From the NCBI RefSeq assembly GCF_026627445.1, contig NZ_JAPNLJ010000023.1:1-64000 (forward strand): 64,000 bases of DNA, read 5' to 3'. This document shows positions 1 through 8,237 of this stretch, piece by piece; within the stretch, counting starts at the first letter, position 1; each line of letters starts with the position of its first letter. Source of the DNA: Streptomyces sp. H27-H1. GTDB lineage: Bacteria; Actinomycetota; Actinomycetes; Streptomycetales; Streptomycetaceae. Under the pieces are notes generated by a model, which was not told where the DNA came from, ran no database searches, and saw nothing but the letters and a program-made list of their open reading frames with translations. A program made the translations under genes and the position numbers.

Positions 1-138
1 GCGCCAGCCTGGTGTCACCCATCCATCCAGGAGAGCGACCCAGGACCAGCCACGTCAGGCGAACCCCAAAACCTGAAACAGAACACGACTCACGAGGCGA
101 GCCAAGACCTCAAAACCAGATCACTAGTGCTGTGACGC

Positions 139-1152
139 TCAGGCCGCCGCACGTTCCCCGGGCGGCGGGCAGTGCCGACAGCGACCCGGCTGCGGGGCGC
201 GGAAGGCTCGGTCGCAGCCGTCGCAGTTCTGGAGCGGGTCGGGCCGCCGTCTGCCGACGGGAGAGATGACGGGCCGGGCCGGTGGCAGATCCGGCGGGAT
301 CAGCGCGGTCAGCCGGTACGCCAGGACCGAGGCGGCATTGCGCAGTGGCTCGGGCAGGTTCTGGGACAGGACCTGCCCGACGGCCTCGGCATCGGCCCCG
401 CGCTCCAGCCAGGCGGACACCCCGGGCGCGAGCCGTGCCACGTCGCGCTCGGCCAGCAGCAGCCGGGGGTCGTACCGCCGCAGCCCGGCGAGCAGACTCG
501 CGGCCCCGGGGTGCAGCTGCTGCGGCTCGGGCTCGGGGGCTGCACCGGTTTCGGGGGCGGTTACGGGGGCTGGGCCGGAGCCCGCCTCGGGGCCGTCGGG
601 TTCCCGCGACTCCGGCAGGGGGCCCTGACCGGCACCGGACACCGGGCCGGGCTCCGTGCCCGACTCCGGAGTCGGGGCCGGAGTCGGGGCCGTGTCCTGC
701 CGCTGCTCCGGGTCCGGCACGGGCTCATGGTCGGGTGGCGGCGGGGTGGGCGGGTCGTCCGGTGGCGGCGGAGTGTCCGGGGCGACGGCCCCCGGCTTGT
801 TGTACGAGTACGTCCGGGTCGCCACCTGCCCGGATTCCAGCCGTTCCCGCCGTCGCGCCAAGTACCCGTGCCGCTCCAGCTCCCGCAGGGCGGAACCGAT
901 CCGGACCTCCCCCTCCGGGAACCGCTCGGCGAGCGCCTTGATGCCGACGGGAGCACCGTCCGGCAGCGACTGGATGTGCGCCCCGATGCCGATGGCCGTC
1001 GCCGACAGCTCACGGTGCTGCAGGAGGTGGTTGCCGATCACGGTGTAGTGAGTCGCGTGCCACGTGTTGACGTGGATGACACCGGATCGGGGGGTCCCGG
1101 CGGGAACACGGGACGATGCGCGCGAGGGCGCGCTAAGCTGGCTGGGAGCCAT
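139..1152 (-). CDS. Winged-helix DNA-binding protein with C-terminal zinc-ribbon-like motif
   Basis: The predicted protein has about 337 residues. An N-terminal part (roughly residues 24-108) resembles the replication-initiator-like winged helix-turn-helix proteins common in Streptomyces. It includes a helix-rich stretch ending in RELERHGYLARRRERL. A long Pro/Glu-rich linker (about 120-225) follows, then a helical region, and the tail carries a CX2CX11CX2C pattern that could bind zinc. The start at 1152 (MAPSQLSAP) is preferred because the upstream in-frame extension looks non-coding, but no strong ribosome site is visible. The downstream neighbour is an ATPase-type regulator on the same strand. 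Its function is unknown, and DNA binding is inferred from the fold only. Confidence 0.7.
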   Translation of the reverse strand: MAPSQLSAPSRASSRVPAGTPRSGVIHVNTWHATHYTVIGNHLLQHRELSATAIGIGAHIQSLPDGAPVGIKALAERFPEGEVRIGSALRELERHGYLARRRERLESGQVATRTYSYNKPGAVAPDTPPPPDDPPTPPPPDHEPVPDPEQRQDTAPTPAPTPESGTEPGPVSGAGQGPLPESREPDGPEAGSGPAPVTAPETGAAPEPEPQQLHPGAASLLAGLRRYDPRLLLAERDVARLAPGVSAWLERGADAEAVGQVLSQNLPEPLRNAASVLAYRLTALIPPDLPPARPVISPVGRRRPDPLQNCDGCDRAFRAPQPGRCRHCPPPGERAAA

Positions 1153-1367
1153 AGGGAAGGTCTTTGCTTCCTGGTTGGTCAGGCCCTCGATCGGGATTGC
1201 AGTCCCGCCGGGGGCCGTCTCATGTCTGAGGTTGTGTGGGGCGAGCATATGCCAGCCAACCGGGTGGGAATCCAGCCCAGTTGGCGTAATTCACCCGACC
1301 GAGCGACGCGGGCCGGTTTGGCTTGGTTGGTTGGGTTGGTTGGCTATTTCTCTTGGTTCTTTGGTCT
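1153..1367. other. Intergenic strip with TTGG-rich tract
   Basis: No gene is visible. Positions about 1312-1375 are T-rich on the plus strand with repeated TTGG/GGTT units, the most AT-rich DNA in the neighbourhood. On the minus strand the hexamer TATAAA (about 1365-1370) could be a -10 element for the HTH gene, but no convincing -35 sequence accompanies it. Confidence 0.4.
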
Positions 1368-1814
1368 TTATACGTCGGGGCGCGCCGGGACTCGGCTGCC
1401 CGTGCCCCGGGCGCCGAGCGTCACCTCCGCCCACACCACCTTGCTTGGCGGCAGCCCCCGTTCCACACCCCACCGGTCGGCGAGCGCGTCCACCAACACC
1501 AGCCCCCGCCCGGCCTCCGCGCCCCCGTCCGCGTCGCGGATACCCGGGACCCGGTCACACCGCGTGTCCGTTACCTCGATCCGCAGCACGCCATCGGCAA
1601 GGGCGAGTCCGATCCGGAAGCTCCGCCCGGGAACCCGCCCGTGGGTCACCGCGTTGGCGGCCAGCTCGGCCACGATGAGCGCCGGGTCCTCCGACGGAAG
1701 TCCCCAGGCGGCGAACTGCTCGACGGCGAGCCGCCGGGCCTGGCGGGCGCCGCTCGCAGTGGCGGCGAGTCGGGCGGTGAAGCGGCCCTCGGCGTACTGG
1801 ATTTCGGTGTTCAC
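1368..1814 (-). CDS. ATP-binding regulatory protein (HATPase, anti-sigma-like)
   Basis: This 148-residue single-domain GHKL/HATPase_c protein is of the SpoIIAB/RsbW-like type found in many copies in Streptomyces. The N-box motif AELAANAVTHG and the late G-box segment GRGLVLVDALADRWG are both visible. The GTG start at 1814 gives VNTEIQYAEGRF, the usual N-terminus for the family; longer upstream reading is non-coding. The gene is divergent from an XRE-family regulator at 1969, and such ATPase/XRE/DUF397 sets recur in Streptomyces. It may bind or phosphorylate a regulatory partner, but the partner is unknown. Confidence 0.85.
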   Translation of the reverse strand: MNTEIQYAEGRFTARLAATASGARQARRLAVEQFAAWGLPSEDPALIVAELAANAVTHGRVPGRSFRIGLALADGVLRIEVTDTRCDRVPGIRDADGGAEAGRGLVLVDALADRWGVERGLPPSKVVWAEVTLGARGTGSRVPARPDV

Positions 1815-1875
1815 GTAACCGAGCGTGTCGGGCCGTGCGTAGCGTGAGAAGCGACAACACCCTTGCGTCCGGCTT

Positions 1876-1911
1876 CTGTCCGGGGGCTGTCCGGAGCTGT
1901 CCCGGCTGTCC
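1876..1911. repeat. Four CTGTCC direct repeats in a divergent promoter region
   Basis: CTGTCC occurs at 1876, 1887, 1897 and 1906, spaced 11, 10 and 9 bases apart, close to one helical turn. They lie between the divergent ATPase gene (start 1814) and XRE gene (start 1969), where an operator would be expected. No protein is known to bind them. Confidence 0.4.
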
Positions 1912-1968
1912 TGCCCGGGTCCCGGGAACAGAGCGTTGAGGAATTCGGTGCGTCGGAGGTGGGCCCGC

Positions 1969-2826
1969 ATGAGCGTGGACAGTGACGGTACGGAAGACGC
2001 GGGCTGGGACGTCGATCCCGAGGACGAACAGGGAGTGGCGGTCCTGGCCGCGCTCGGCCGCCAGCTCAGGGCCTGGCGGGAGGAGGCGGACATCCGCGCG
2101 TCCGACTTCGGCCGGGAGATCGGCTACGGCGAGGACCTGGTCCGCAAGGTCGAAGCGGGCAAGCGGATCCCCCGGCCGGAGTACCTGGACAGGGCGGACG
2201 AGGTGCTGCGGGCGGGCGGGAAGATCGCCTCGATGAAGGCGGACATGGAACAGGTCCGCTACCCGAAGAAGGTCCGGGACCTGAAGAACAGGGAGGGTCG
2301 GGCCGTCGAGATCGGCACGTACAACAACCACAACATCTACGGCCTGTTGCAGACGGAGGAATACGCGCGGGCGCTGTTCCGGACGTCACGACCCGCCTAT
2401 ACGCCGGACGAGATGGAACGGATGGTGTCCGGCCGCATGGCGCGTCAGTCCGTCTTCCAACGGTCTCCCGCCCCTGCCCTCAGCTTCGTCCAGGAAGAGG
2501 TCACGCTCCTCCGTCCGATCGGAGGCACAATGGTGCTGCGCCGACAGCTCGAACACCTTCTGGAGGTAATCCAGTTGCCGAACATCGAGTTCCAGGTGAT
2601 GCCGACCATCCGCGAAGATCATGCCGGGATGGAGGGGCTGATCGAGCTGCTGAAGTTCGCTGATGGCTCTGCAGCGGGCCGAGCGGAAGGTGCGTTCCAC
2701 GGACGCCCGGTCTCTGATCCGAAGCAGCTTCGAATCCTTGAACTGCGCTATGGCATCATCCGAGCTCAGGCGCTCACGCCCCGAGAGTCGCGGGCCTTCA
2801 TCGAGGAACTGCTGGGAGAAACATGA
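1969..2826 (+). CDS. XRE-family transcriptional regulator with DUF5753 domain
   Basis: The protein has 285 residues. An N-terminal Cro/CI-type helix-turn-helix spans roughly residues 25-80 (LRAWREEADIRASDFG, then VRKVEAGKRIP). A DUF5753 effector domain follows with the usual GLLQTEEYARALF and FQVMP signatures. The ATG at 1969 has a GGAGGT ribosome site 10 bases upstream, so it is preferred over the ATG at 1936. The stop overlaps the start of the DUF397 gene by four bases (ATGA), indicating translational coupling. The family (WhiJ-like) usually acts with a small DUF397 partner in development or antibiotic control; the target here is unknown. Confidence 0.9.
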   Translation: MSVDSDGTEDAGWDVDPEDEQGVAVLAALGRQLRAWREEADIRASDFGREIGYGEDLVRKVEAGKRIPRPEYLDRADEVLRAGGKIASMKADMEQVRYPKKVRDLKNREGRAVEIGTYNNHNIYGLLQTEEYARALFRTSRPAYTPDEMERMVSGRMARQSVFQRSPAPALSFVQEEVTLLRPIGGTMVLRRQLEHLLEVIQLPNIEFQVMPTIREDHAGMEGLIELLKFADGSAAGRAEGAFHGRPVSDPKQLRILELRYGIIRAQALTPRESRAFIEELLGET

Positions 2827-3017
2827 TCCACCACGCCGAGTTGGACTGGTTCAAGAGCAGCTACAGCAGCAGCAGCGACGGCAACGACTGCGTCGAGGTG
2901 GCAACCACCCCCGCCACCGTCCACGTCCGCGACTCCAAGGACCTCCGGCAGCCCCACCTCGCCTTCGCGCCCCACGCCTGGGCCGGTTTCCTCGCGCACG
3001 CCACCACGGCGGCGTAG
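2823..3017 (+). CDS. DUF397 domain protein
   Basis: This 64-residue protein is almost entirely one DUF397 domain, with the diagnostic WFKSSYS start and VHVRDSKD followed by a C-terminal tryptophan helix. It is translationally coupled to the upstream XRE regulator through ATGA. DUF397 proteins are thought to be small antagonists or partners of the adjacent XRE protein (WhiJ/BldB-type systems). That role is inferred from context here. Confidence 0.9.
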   Translation: MIHHAELDWFKSSYSSSSDGNDCVEVATTPATVHVRDSKDLRQPHLAFAPHAWAGFLAHATTAA

Positions 3018-3040
3018 CCAAGGCCAGGTGACGGTCGGAG

Positions 3041-3463
3041 TCAGGGGCGCTCGGGCAGGAGCTCCGCGAGCAAGTGGCGGATCCGCGACTCGATCTCGTC
3101 GCGGATCGGGCGGACGGCGGCGATGCCCTGTCCGGCCGGGTCGGCGAGTTTCCAGTCGAGGTAGCGCTTGCCGGGGAAGACGGGGCAGGTGTCGCCGCAG
3201 CCCATGGTGATGACGACGTCGGATGCCCTGACCGCGTCGGTGGTGAGGATCTTCGGGGTCTGGGCCGACATGTCGATCCCGGCCTCCCGCATGGCCTCGA
3301 CCGCGGCCGGATTCACCGAGTCGGCCGGGGCGGAGCCGGCCGAGCGGACCTCGACGCGGTCTCCCGCCAGGTGGGTCAGCCAGGCGGCGGCCATCTGGGA
3401 ACGGCCGGCGTTGTGGACGCACACGAACAGCACGGACGGCTTGGACGGCTTGGACTCAGACAC
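3041..3463 (-). CDS. arsC: Arsenate reductase ArsC (low-molecular-weight phosphatase fold)
   Basis: This 140-residue cytosolic enzyme reduces arsenate to arsenite. The P-loop CX5R motif is seen as CVHNAGRS (Cys15, Arg21), and a second cysteine pair lies in MGCGDTCPVFPGKRY, as in the thioredoxin- or mycothiol-coupled class. The GTG start overlaps the 3' end of acr3 by eight bases, so the two are one transcript with arsR upstream (order arsR-acr3-arsC). Which thiol system recycles the enzyme cannot be read from the sequence; mycothiol would be normal for an actinomycete. Confidence 0.95.
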   Translation of the reverse strand: MSESKPSKPSVLFVCVHNAGRSQMAAAWLTHLAGDRVEVRSAGSAPADSVNPAAVEAMREAGIDMSAQTPKILTTDAVRASDVVITMGCGDTCPVFPGKRYLDWKLADPAGQGIAAVRPIRDEIESRIRHLLAELLPERP

Positions 3464-4583
3464 GGGCGGGGCCTTCCGTGGCGACGGCCTGGTCGGGCGC
3501 CGGTGCGGGCTGGGGGAAGTAGCGGCGGGCGGCGAGGGCGACGTAGACGAGTCCGATGAGGACGGGGACCTCGATGAGGGGGCCGACGACTCCGGCGAGG
3601 GCCTGGCCCGAGGTGGCGCCGAAGGTGGCGATGGCGACCGCGATGGCCAGCTCGAAGTTGTTGCCCGCCGCCGTGAACGCGAGCGTGGTGGCCTTCGGGT
3701 AGTCGAGGCCGACCGCGCGGCCGACGGCCATGGAACCGGCCCACATCAGCGCGAAGTACACGAGCAGCGGGACCGCGATCCGGGCGACGTCGAGGGGCCG
3801 GGAGGTGATGGCCTCGCCCTGTAGGGCGAAGAGCACCACGATGGTGAACAGCAGTCCGTACAGGGCGAAGGGCCCGATCCGGGGGATCAGCTTCGTCTCG
3901 TACCAGGTACGACCCCTGGCCTTCTCGCCGAGACGGCGGGTGAGGAACCCGGCCAGCAGCGGGATGCCGAGGAAGATCAGTACGGAGCGGGCGATCTCCC
4001 ACACCGACACGTTCAGCGCGGTCTGCTCGAGTCCGAGCCAGCCGGGCAGCACGGAGAGGTAGAACCAGCCGAGCGCGGAGAACGCGATCACCTGGAAGAC
4101 GGAGTTCAGGGCGACCAGGACGGCGGCGGCTTCGCGGTCGCCGCGGGCGAGGTCGTTCCAGATGACGACCATGGCGATGCAGCGGGCGAGGCCGACGATG
4201 ATCAGGCCGGTGCGGTACTCGGGCAGGTCCGGCAGGAAGATCCAGGCGAGCGCGAACATCAGCGCCGGGCCGACCACCCAGTTCAGCACCAGCGAGGGGA
4301 CGAGCAGGCGGCGGTCGCGGGTGACGGTGTCGAGGCGGTCGTAGCGGACCTTCGCCAGGACCGGGTACATCATCACGAGCAGCCCGAGCGCGATGGGCAG
4401 CGAGACCCCGGTGACGGTCACCTTCGCCAGCGCGTCACCGAGGCCCGGGACGAGGCGGCCGAGACCGAGGCCGGCGGCCATCGCGGTCATGATCCATACG
4501 GCGAGGAACCGGTCGAGGAACGAGAGCCGGGCCGCGACGGGCCCGGCCGCGACCCCCACGGTCGTCGAACTGTCCGCGCTCAC
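3456..4583 (-). CDS. acr3: Arsenite efflux permease, ACR3 family
   Basis: The 375-residue integral membrane protein has about ten hydrophobic segments and exports arsenite from the cytoplasm. The family's conserved cysteine is visible in GLARCIAMVVIWNDLARG, and the conserved glutamate segment near AGNNFELAIAVAI is present. The GTG start at 4583 (VSADSSTTVGV) overlaps the arsR stop codon (GTGA); the much longer open frame upstream is a shadow of arsR. It sits between arsR and arsC in one operon, consistent with reduction followed by extrusion. Confidence 0.95.
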   Translation of the reverse strand: MSADSSTTVGVAAGPVAARLSFLDRFLAVWIMTAMAAGLGLGRLVPGLGDALAKVTVTGVSLPIALGLLVMMYPVLAKVRYDRLDTVTRDRRLLVPSLVLNWVVGPALMFALAWIFLPDLPEYRTGLIIVGLARCIAMVVIWNDLARGDREAAAVLVALNSVFQVIAFSALGWFYLSVLPGWLGLEQTALNVSVWEIARSVLIFLGIPLLAGFLTRRLGEKARGRTWYETKLIPRIGPFALYGLLFTIVVLFALQGEAITSRPLDVARIAVPLLVYFALMWAGSMAVGRAVGLDYPKATTLAFTAAGNNFELAIAVAIATFGATSGQALAGVVGPLIEVPVLIGLVYVALAARRYFPQPAPAPDQAVATEGPARV

Positions 4584-4981
4584 GCGGTCGCCCCGGCCGG
4601 CTCGGTCGCCCCGGCCGGCTCGGCCGCGGGCCGGGTGAGGACGGCGGCCAGCTTGTCGGTGGCCTGGGGCAGCAGCCGGTAGTGCACCCAGGTTCCGCGC
4701 CGCTCCGAGGCGATCAGTCCGGCCTGCTTGAGCAGCTTGAGGTGGTGGGAGATCGTCGGCTGCGACAGGTCGAAGGCGGGAGTCAGGTCGCAGACGCAGA
4801 TCTCTCCGCCGTCCCGCGAGGCGATCATCGACAGCAGTCGCAGCCGCACCGGGTCCCCCAGCGCCTTGAAGACCTTGGCCAGTTCGACGGCCTGCTCCTC
4901 GTCCATGGGCGCGGTCAGCAGGGTCGGGCAGCATCCGGTGGTCTCGTCCTGGCCGAGCACCACGAGCTCTTGTTTCGGCAT
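4580..4981 (-). CDS. arsR: ArsR-family arsenic-responsive repressor
   Basis: The 133-residue winged-helix repressor carries the classic metalloid-binding helix ICVCDL, followed by the recognition helix SQPTISHHLKLL. An extra CC pair near the N-terminus (TTGCCP) could contribute to metalloid binding. It is the first gene of arsR-acr3-arsC and divergent from arsM. A near-perfect 11-base inverted repeat lies just upstream of its start and is the likely operator for both directions, released by arsenite. The alanine/glycine-rich C-terminal tail contains a short repeat (EPAGAT). Confidence 0.95.
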   Translation of the reverse strand: MPKQELVVLGQDETTGCCPTLLTAPMDEEQAVELAKVFKALGDPVRLRLLSMIASRDGGEICVCDLTPAFDLSQPTISHHLKLLKQAGLIASERRGTWVHYRLLPQATDKLAAVLTRPAAEPAGATEPAGATA

Positions 4982-4999
4982 GCTTCTATGTTGACGTTT

Positions 5000-5028
5000 T
5001 TCGATCCAAGGCGCAAGCTTGAATCGAA
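5000..5028. promoter_or_regulatory. Probable ArsR operator between arsR and arsM
   Basis: TTCGATCCAAG at 5000-5010 and CTTGAATCGAA at 5018-5028 form an inverted repeat with one mismatch and a 7-base spacer. A further ATCGAA half-site follows at 5033-5038. The repeat begins 19 bases from the arsR start and is positioned to control both divergent transcripts. Its shape and position fit ArsR operators; binding is inferred. Confidence 0.7.
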
Positions 5029-5085
5029 GAACATCGAAACAAGCAGTCCGGTCCCGCCAGGCCCCGACATCTTGGAGTGAAGGTC

Positions 5086-5904
5086 ATGAGCGAGCAGCAC
5101 ACAGCCGACGCCGCCCTGCGCGAGACCGTCCGCAGCCGCTACGCCGCCGCAGCCGTCCAGGTCACCGAGGGCGGCACCGCCTGCTGCGGCCCCGCCGCCA
5201 TCGAGGTCGACGACAGTTTCGGCAGAGCCCTCTACGCCGCCGCCGAACGCGACGAACTGCCCGCCGAGGCCGTCGCCGCCTCGCTGGGCTGCGGCAACCC
5301 CACCGCCGTCGCCGACCTCCACGAAGGCGAGCGCGTCCTGGACCTCGGCTCCGGCGGCGGCATCGACGTCCTGCTGTCGGCCCGCCGCGTCGGCCCGGCC
5401 GGGAAGGCGTACGGGCTCGACATGACCGAGGAGATGCTCGCGCTCGCCCTGGCCAACCAGAAGAAGGCCGGCGCCACCAACGTCGAGTTCCTCAAGGGCA
5501 CCATCGAGGCCATCCCGCTGCCCGCCGCCACGATCGACGTGGTCATCTCCAACTGCGTGGTCAACCTGTCCACCGACAAGCCGGCGGTGTTCGCCGAAAC
5601 CTTCCGCGTCCTGGTCCCCGGCGGCCGCATCGGCATCTCCGACGTCGTCGCCGACGACACCCTCACCCCCGGCCGGCGCGCCGAGCGCGGCGACCACGTC
5701 GGCTGCATCGCCGGAGCCCTCTCCTTCACCGAATACCGCACCGGCCTGGAGGCCGCCGGATTCACCGGCATCGAGATCACCCCCACCCACGCGGTCGCCG
5801 ACGGGATGCACTCGGCCATCGTCCGCGCGGTCAAGCCCGCCGGGCAGGTCGCAGCCTCCACCGCCACTGCGACGGCCGGCTCTGCGGACGCCTGCTGCGG
5901 CTGA
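5086..5904 (+). CDS. arsM: Arsenite S-adenosylmethionine methyltransferase ArsM
   Basis: This 272-residue cytosolic methyltransferase converts arsenite to methylated arsenicals. The SAM-binding motif VLDLGSGGGIDVLLSA is clear, and family cysteines are seen in TACCG, LGCGNPT, SNCVVNLSTDK and VGCIAG. A CC pair ends the protein. The ATG at 5086 has GGAG eight bases upstream; the GTG at 5077 overlaps that site and is unlikely. It is transcribed divergently from the arsR operon across the shared operator, completing a sense-reduce-export-methylate set. Confidence 0.93.
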   Translation: MSEQHTADAALRETVRSRYAAAAVQVTEGGTACCGPAAIEVDDSFGRALYAAAERDELPAEAVAASLGCGNPTAVADLHEGERVLDLGSGGGIDVLLSARRVGPAGKAYGLDMTEEMLALALANQKKAGATNVEFLKGTIEAIPLPAATIDVVISNCVVNLSTDKPAVFAETFRVLVPGGRIGISDVVADDTLTPGRRAERGDHVGCIAGALSFTEYRTGLEAAGFTGIEITPTHAVADGMHSAIVRAVKPAGQVAASTATATAGSADACCG

Positions 5905-5940
5905 ACCGCGCCGGGACCTCACCTCCCCACGCCCCGGGCG

Positions 5941-5982
5941 CACCGCAGCCCCCCGCCCGGACGGGGGCGGGGGGCTGCGGTG
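5941..5982. terminator. Bidirectional terminator between arsM and symporter gene
   Basis: An 18-base perfect GC-rich stem (5941-5958 with 5965-5982) and a 6-base loop lie between the convergent 3' ends of arsM and the symporter gene. There is no U-tract, as is usual in Streptomyces. Confidence 0.8.
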
Positions 5983-6000
5983 GAACGGGTGGCAGGGGCC

Positions 6001-7362
6001 TCAGGCGGAGACGAGGACCTTTGCCTGGTCGGTACCCTCGGCGCCGGCCGGGGCCGACTCGTCCAGCGGGGAGGAGGAGGCGGTCGCGTAGGCGACCTTG
6101 TCCAGGATTCCCTCGCGGGCCGCGACGATGACCGGGACCAGCGCCTGGCCCGCCACGTTGGTGGCGGTGCGCATCATGTCCAGGATCGGGTCGATCGCCA
6201 TCAGCAGGCCCACGCCCTCCAGCGGCAGACCCAGGGTGGACAGGGTCAGGGTCAGCATGACCGTGGCGCCGGTCAGACCGGCCGTCGCGGCGGAGCCGAC
6301 GACCGAGACGAAGGCGATCAGCAGGTAGTCGGTGATGCCGAGCTGCACGTCGAAGATCTGCGCGATGAAGATCGCGGCGAGCGCCGGGTAGATCGCGGCG
6401 CAGCCGTCCATCTTGGTCGTCGCGCCGAACGGGACGGCGAAGGAGGCGTACTCCTTCGGGACGCCGAGGCGCTCGGTGACCTTCTGGGTGAGCGGCATCG
6501 TGCCGACCGAGGAACGGGAGACGAAGGCCAGCTGGATGGCGGGCCAGGCACCCTTGAAGAACTGCAGCGGGTTGACCTTGGCGACGCTCCACAGGAGCAG
6601 CGGGTAGACGCCGAACATCACGAGCGCGGAGCCGACGTACACGTCCACCGTGAAGGTGGCGTACTTGCCGAGCAGGTCCCAGCCGTACGTGGCGATCGCG
6701 GTGCCGATCAGACCGACGGTGCCGATCGGGGCGAGGCGGATGACCCACCACAGGGCCTTCTGGAGCAGCTCCAGCACGGACTCGGCGAGGTTCAGGACCG
6801 GCTGCGCCTTGCTGCCGAGCTGAAGGGCGGCGATACCGGCGACGGCGGCGAGGAAGACGATCTGCAGGACGTTCAGCTCGGTGAACGGCGTGATGATGTC
6901 GGTCGGCACGATGCCGGTCAGGAAGTCCAGCCAGGACCCGTGGCGCTTCGGCAGCTTGCCGTCCTGCGGGGTGAGGCCGGTGCCGGAGCCCGGGTTGGTG
7001 AGCAGGCCGATGGCGAGGCCGATGGCCACCGCGATCAGCGACGTGATCATGAACCAGAGCAGCGTGCGCGAGGCGAGTCGCGCGGCGTTGTTCACCTTCC
7101 GCAGGTTGGTGATCGACACCAGGATGGCGAAGAAGACGAGCGGGGCGACGGCCAGCTTCAGCAGCTGGACGAAGATGTCGCCGACCTGCTCCAGCGTGGT
7201 GCCGAGCCAGCTGATCTCCTGGCTACGGGAGACCCAGCCGAGCAGAACGCCGAGCACGAGGCCGGTGACGATCTGGGCCCAGAAGGGGAACTTGAACGAG
7301 GACTTCTTGGCGGGGGCCTTGGTGGGGGCCTCGGCGGCAGGGGTCTGCGGTGACGCGGACAC
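6001..7362 (-). CDS. Dicarboxylate/amino acid:cation symporter (DAACS family)
   Basis: The 453-residue secondary transporter has at least eight hydrophobic segments plus the family's re-entrant loop. Diagnostic motifs are a serine-rich SRSSVGTMP, the GATTKMDGCA segment (equivalent of NMDGT), and DMMRTATNVAGQA near the C-terminus that supplies Asp/Asn substrate ligands. It probably imports glutamate, aspartate or C4-dicarboxylates with Na+ or H+. The GTG at 7362 has GGAG at ideal spacing, while the GTG at 7368 is too close to that site. The gene stands alone, with a long upstream region that contains two palindromes. Confidence 0.9.
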   Translation of the reverse strand: MSASPQTPAAEAPTKAPAKKSSFKFPFWAQIVTGLVLGVLLGWVSRSQEISWLGTTLEQVGDIFVQLLKLAVAPLVFFAILVSITNLRKVNNAARLASRTLLWFMITSLIAVAIGLAIGLLTNPGSGTGLTPQDGKLPKRHGSWLDFLTGIVPTDIITPFTELNVLQIVFLAAVAGIAALQLGSKAQPVLNLAESVLELLQKALWWVIRLAPIGTVGLIGTAIATYGWDLLGKYATFTVDVYVGSALVMFGVYPLLLWSVAKVNPLQFFKGAWPAIQLAFVSRSSVGTMPLTQKVTERLGVPKEYASFAVPFGATTKMDGCAAIYPALAAIFIAQIFDVQLGITDYLLIAFVSVVGSAATAGLTGATVMLTLTLSTLGLPLEGVGLLMAIDPILDMMRTATNVAGQALVPVIVAAREGILDKVAYATASSSPLDESAPAGAEGTDQAKVLVSA

Positions 7363-7803
7363 GGACACTCTCCGGGTGGTTCTGCGGTGTGGGGTGGGCG
7401 GTGCGGCAGCACCCGGAAAAACGAAGAGCCGGGCGGGTGGGACCGCTGCTGTGCCAGGGCTGGTCGCGGGACTCAGCGACAGCGGCAACAGGCCGCGGAC
7501 GCGCGGCGGCAGAGGTCGACGTGCAGGCGCGCCACGAGCGGGACGCTCGGGGTCATCTGGTGCGCGGCTGTCGTCAACATGTTGAACACGCTAACACTTC
7601 ACCTTTGGGAATCTCAAAGGGTGCCTTTGAGATCTCCCGGGGACCCTCGCCGCGCCACCGACCCCCGCACCCCCCGAAAAGGGCTCGGAAACGCCGAAAG
7701 CCCCGGCGTCACGGGCGGCGAGCCCGGTGCCGAGGCATTTCGGTGTGTGATGAAGCTAACTGCTGTCGCGTGGACCTCGCGGGCCCTGCCGGCCCTGCCG
7801 GTC
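7363..7803. other. 441-bp non-coding upstream region of the symporter gene
   Basis: No gene is visible. Two symmetric sites stand out: the 12-base palindrome TCAACATGTTGA at 7574-7585, and a 10-base inverted repeat ATCTCAAAGG/CCTTTGAGAT with a 3-base loop at 7611-7633. Both lie some 210-270 bases upstream of the symporter start, in locally AT-rich DNA, and could be regulator sites. The regulator is unknown. Confidence 0.55.
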
Positions 7804-8115
7804 CTACTGGCTGACGCGCGTGGCGTCGTCGGCCACGTCTTCCTGGCTGCGGTTCGCGGCGAGCTTGTCCTTCGCGCCCGCGACGCGTCCGGTGATGGCC
7901 ACGGACATCTCGTCGCGCTGCTTGCGCAGCAGGATGAAGGAGAGCGGCGCGGAGATCACGAGGGCGAGCAGCACGACCCAGGCGGGGTTGGCGTCACCCA
8001 GACCGGAGGGCACCCAGCCCAGCTTGACCAGACCGGCGACGATGACGAGGCACCCGACGAAGATCCCCAGGCGCATCGCGGTGTAGCGGATCGTCGCGCT
8101 CGGCTTGAGGGACAC
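7804..8115 (-). CDS. DUF4229 family small membrane protein
   Basis: The 103-residue protein has two predicted membrane helices (about residues 14-33 and 45-63) and a charged cytoplasmic tail. The sequence matches the DUF4229 proteins that accompany the futalosine and cytochrome c genes of Streptomyces. The GTG at 8115 is preceded by an AAGGGG ribosome site. Function is unknown; its position suggests a link to respiratory-chain assembly, but that is only association. Confidence 0.8.
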   Translation of the reverse strand: MSLKPSATIRYTAMRLGIFVGCLVIVAGLVKLGWVPSGLGDANPAWVVLLALVISAPLSFILLRKQRDEMSVAITGRVAGAKDKLAANRSQEDVADDATRVSQ

Positions 8116-8237
8116 GGTGACCCCTTCTCTCTCGTCGTGGTCGTACGTCGGCTCGTGCCCGTCCAGTGAAGCACGCCGGACCCCGGCCCCGGCCCGCCGG
8201 GGTCGCGCCGTGCGGGGCGTGGGCGGGGCCCCGCAGG

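Noticed and set aside
172..1818. A 548-residue plus-strand open frame
   Set aside because: It is antisense to the HTH and ATPase genes, has Arg/Gly/Pro-rich composition and no motif; high GC keeps such frames open.
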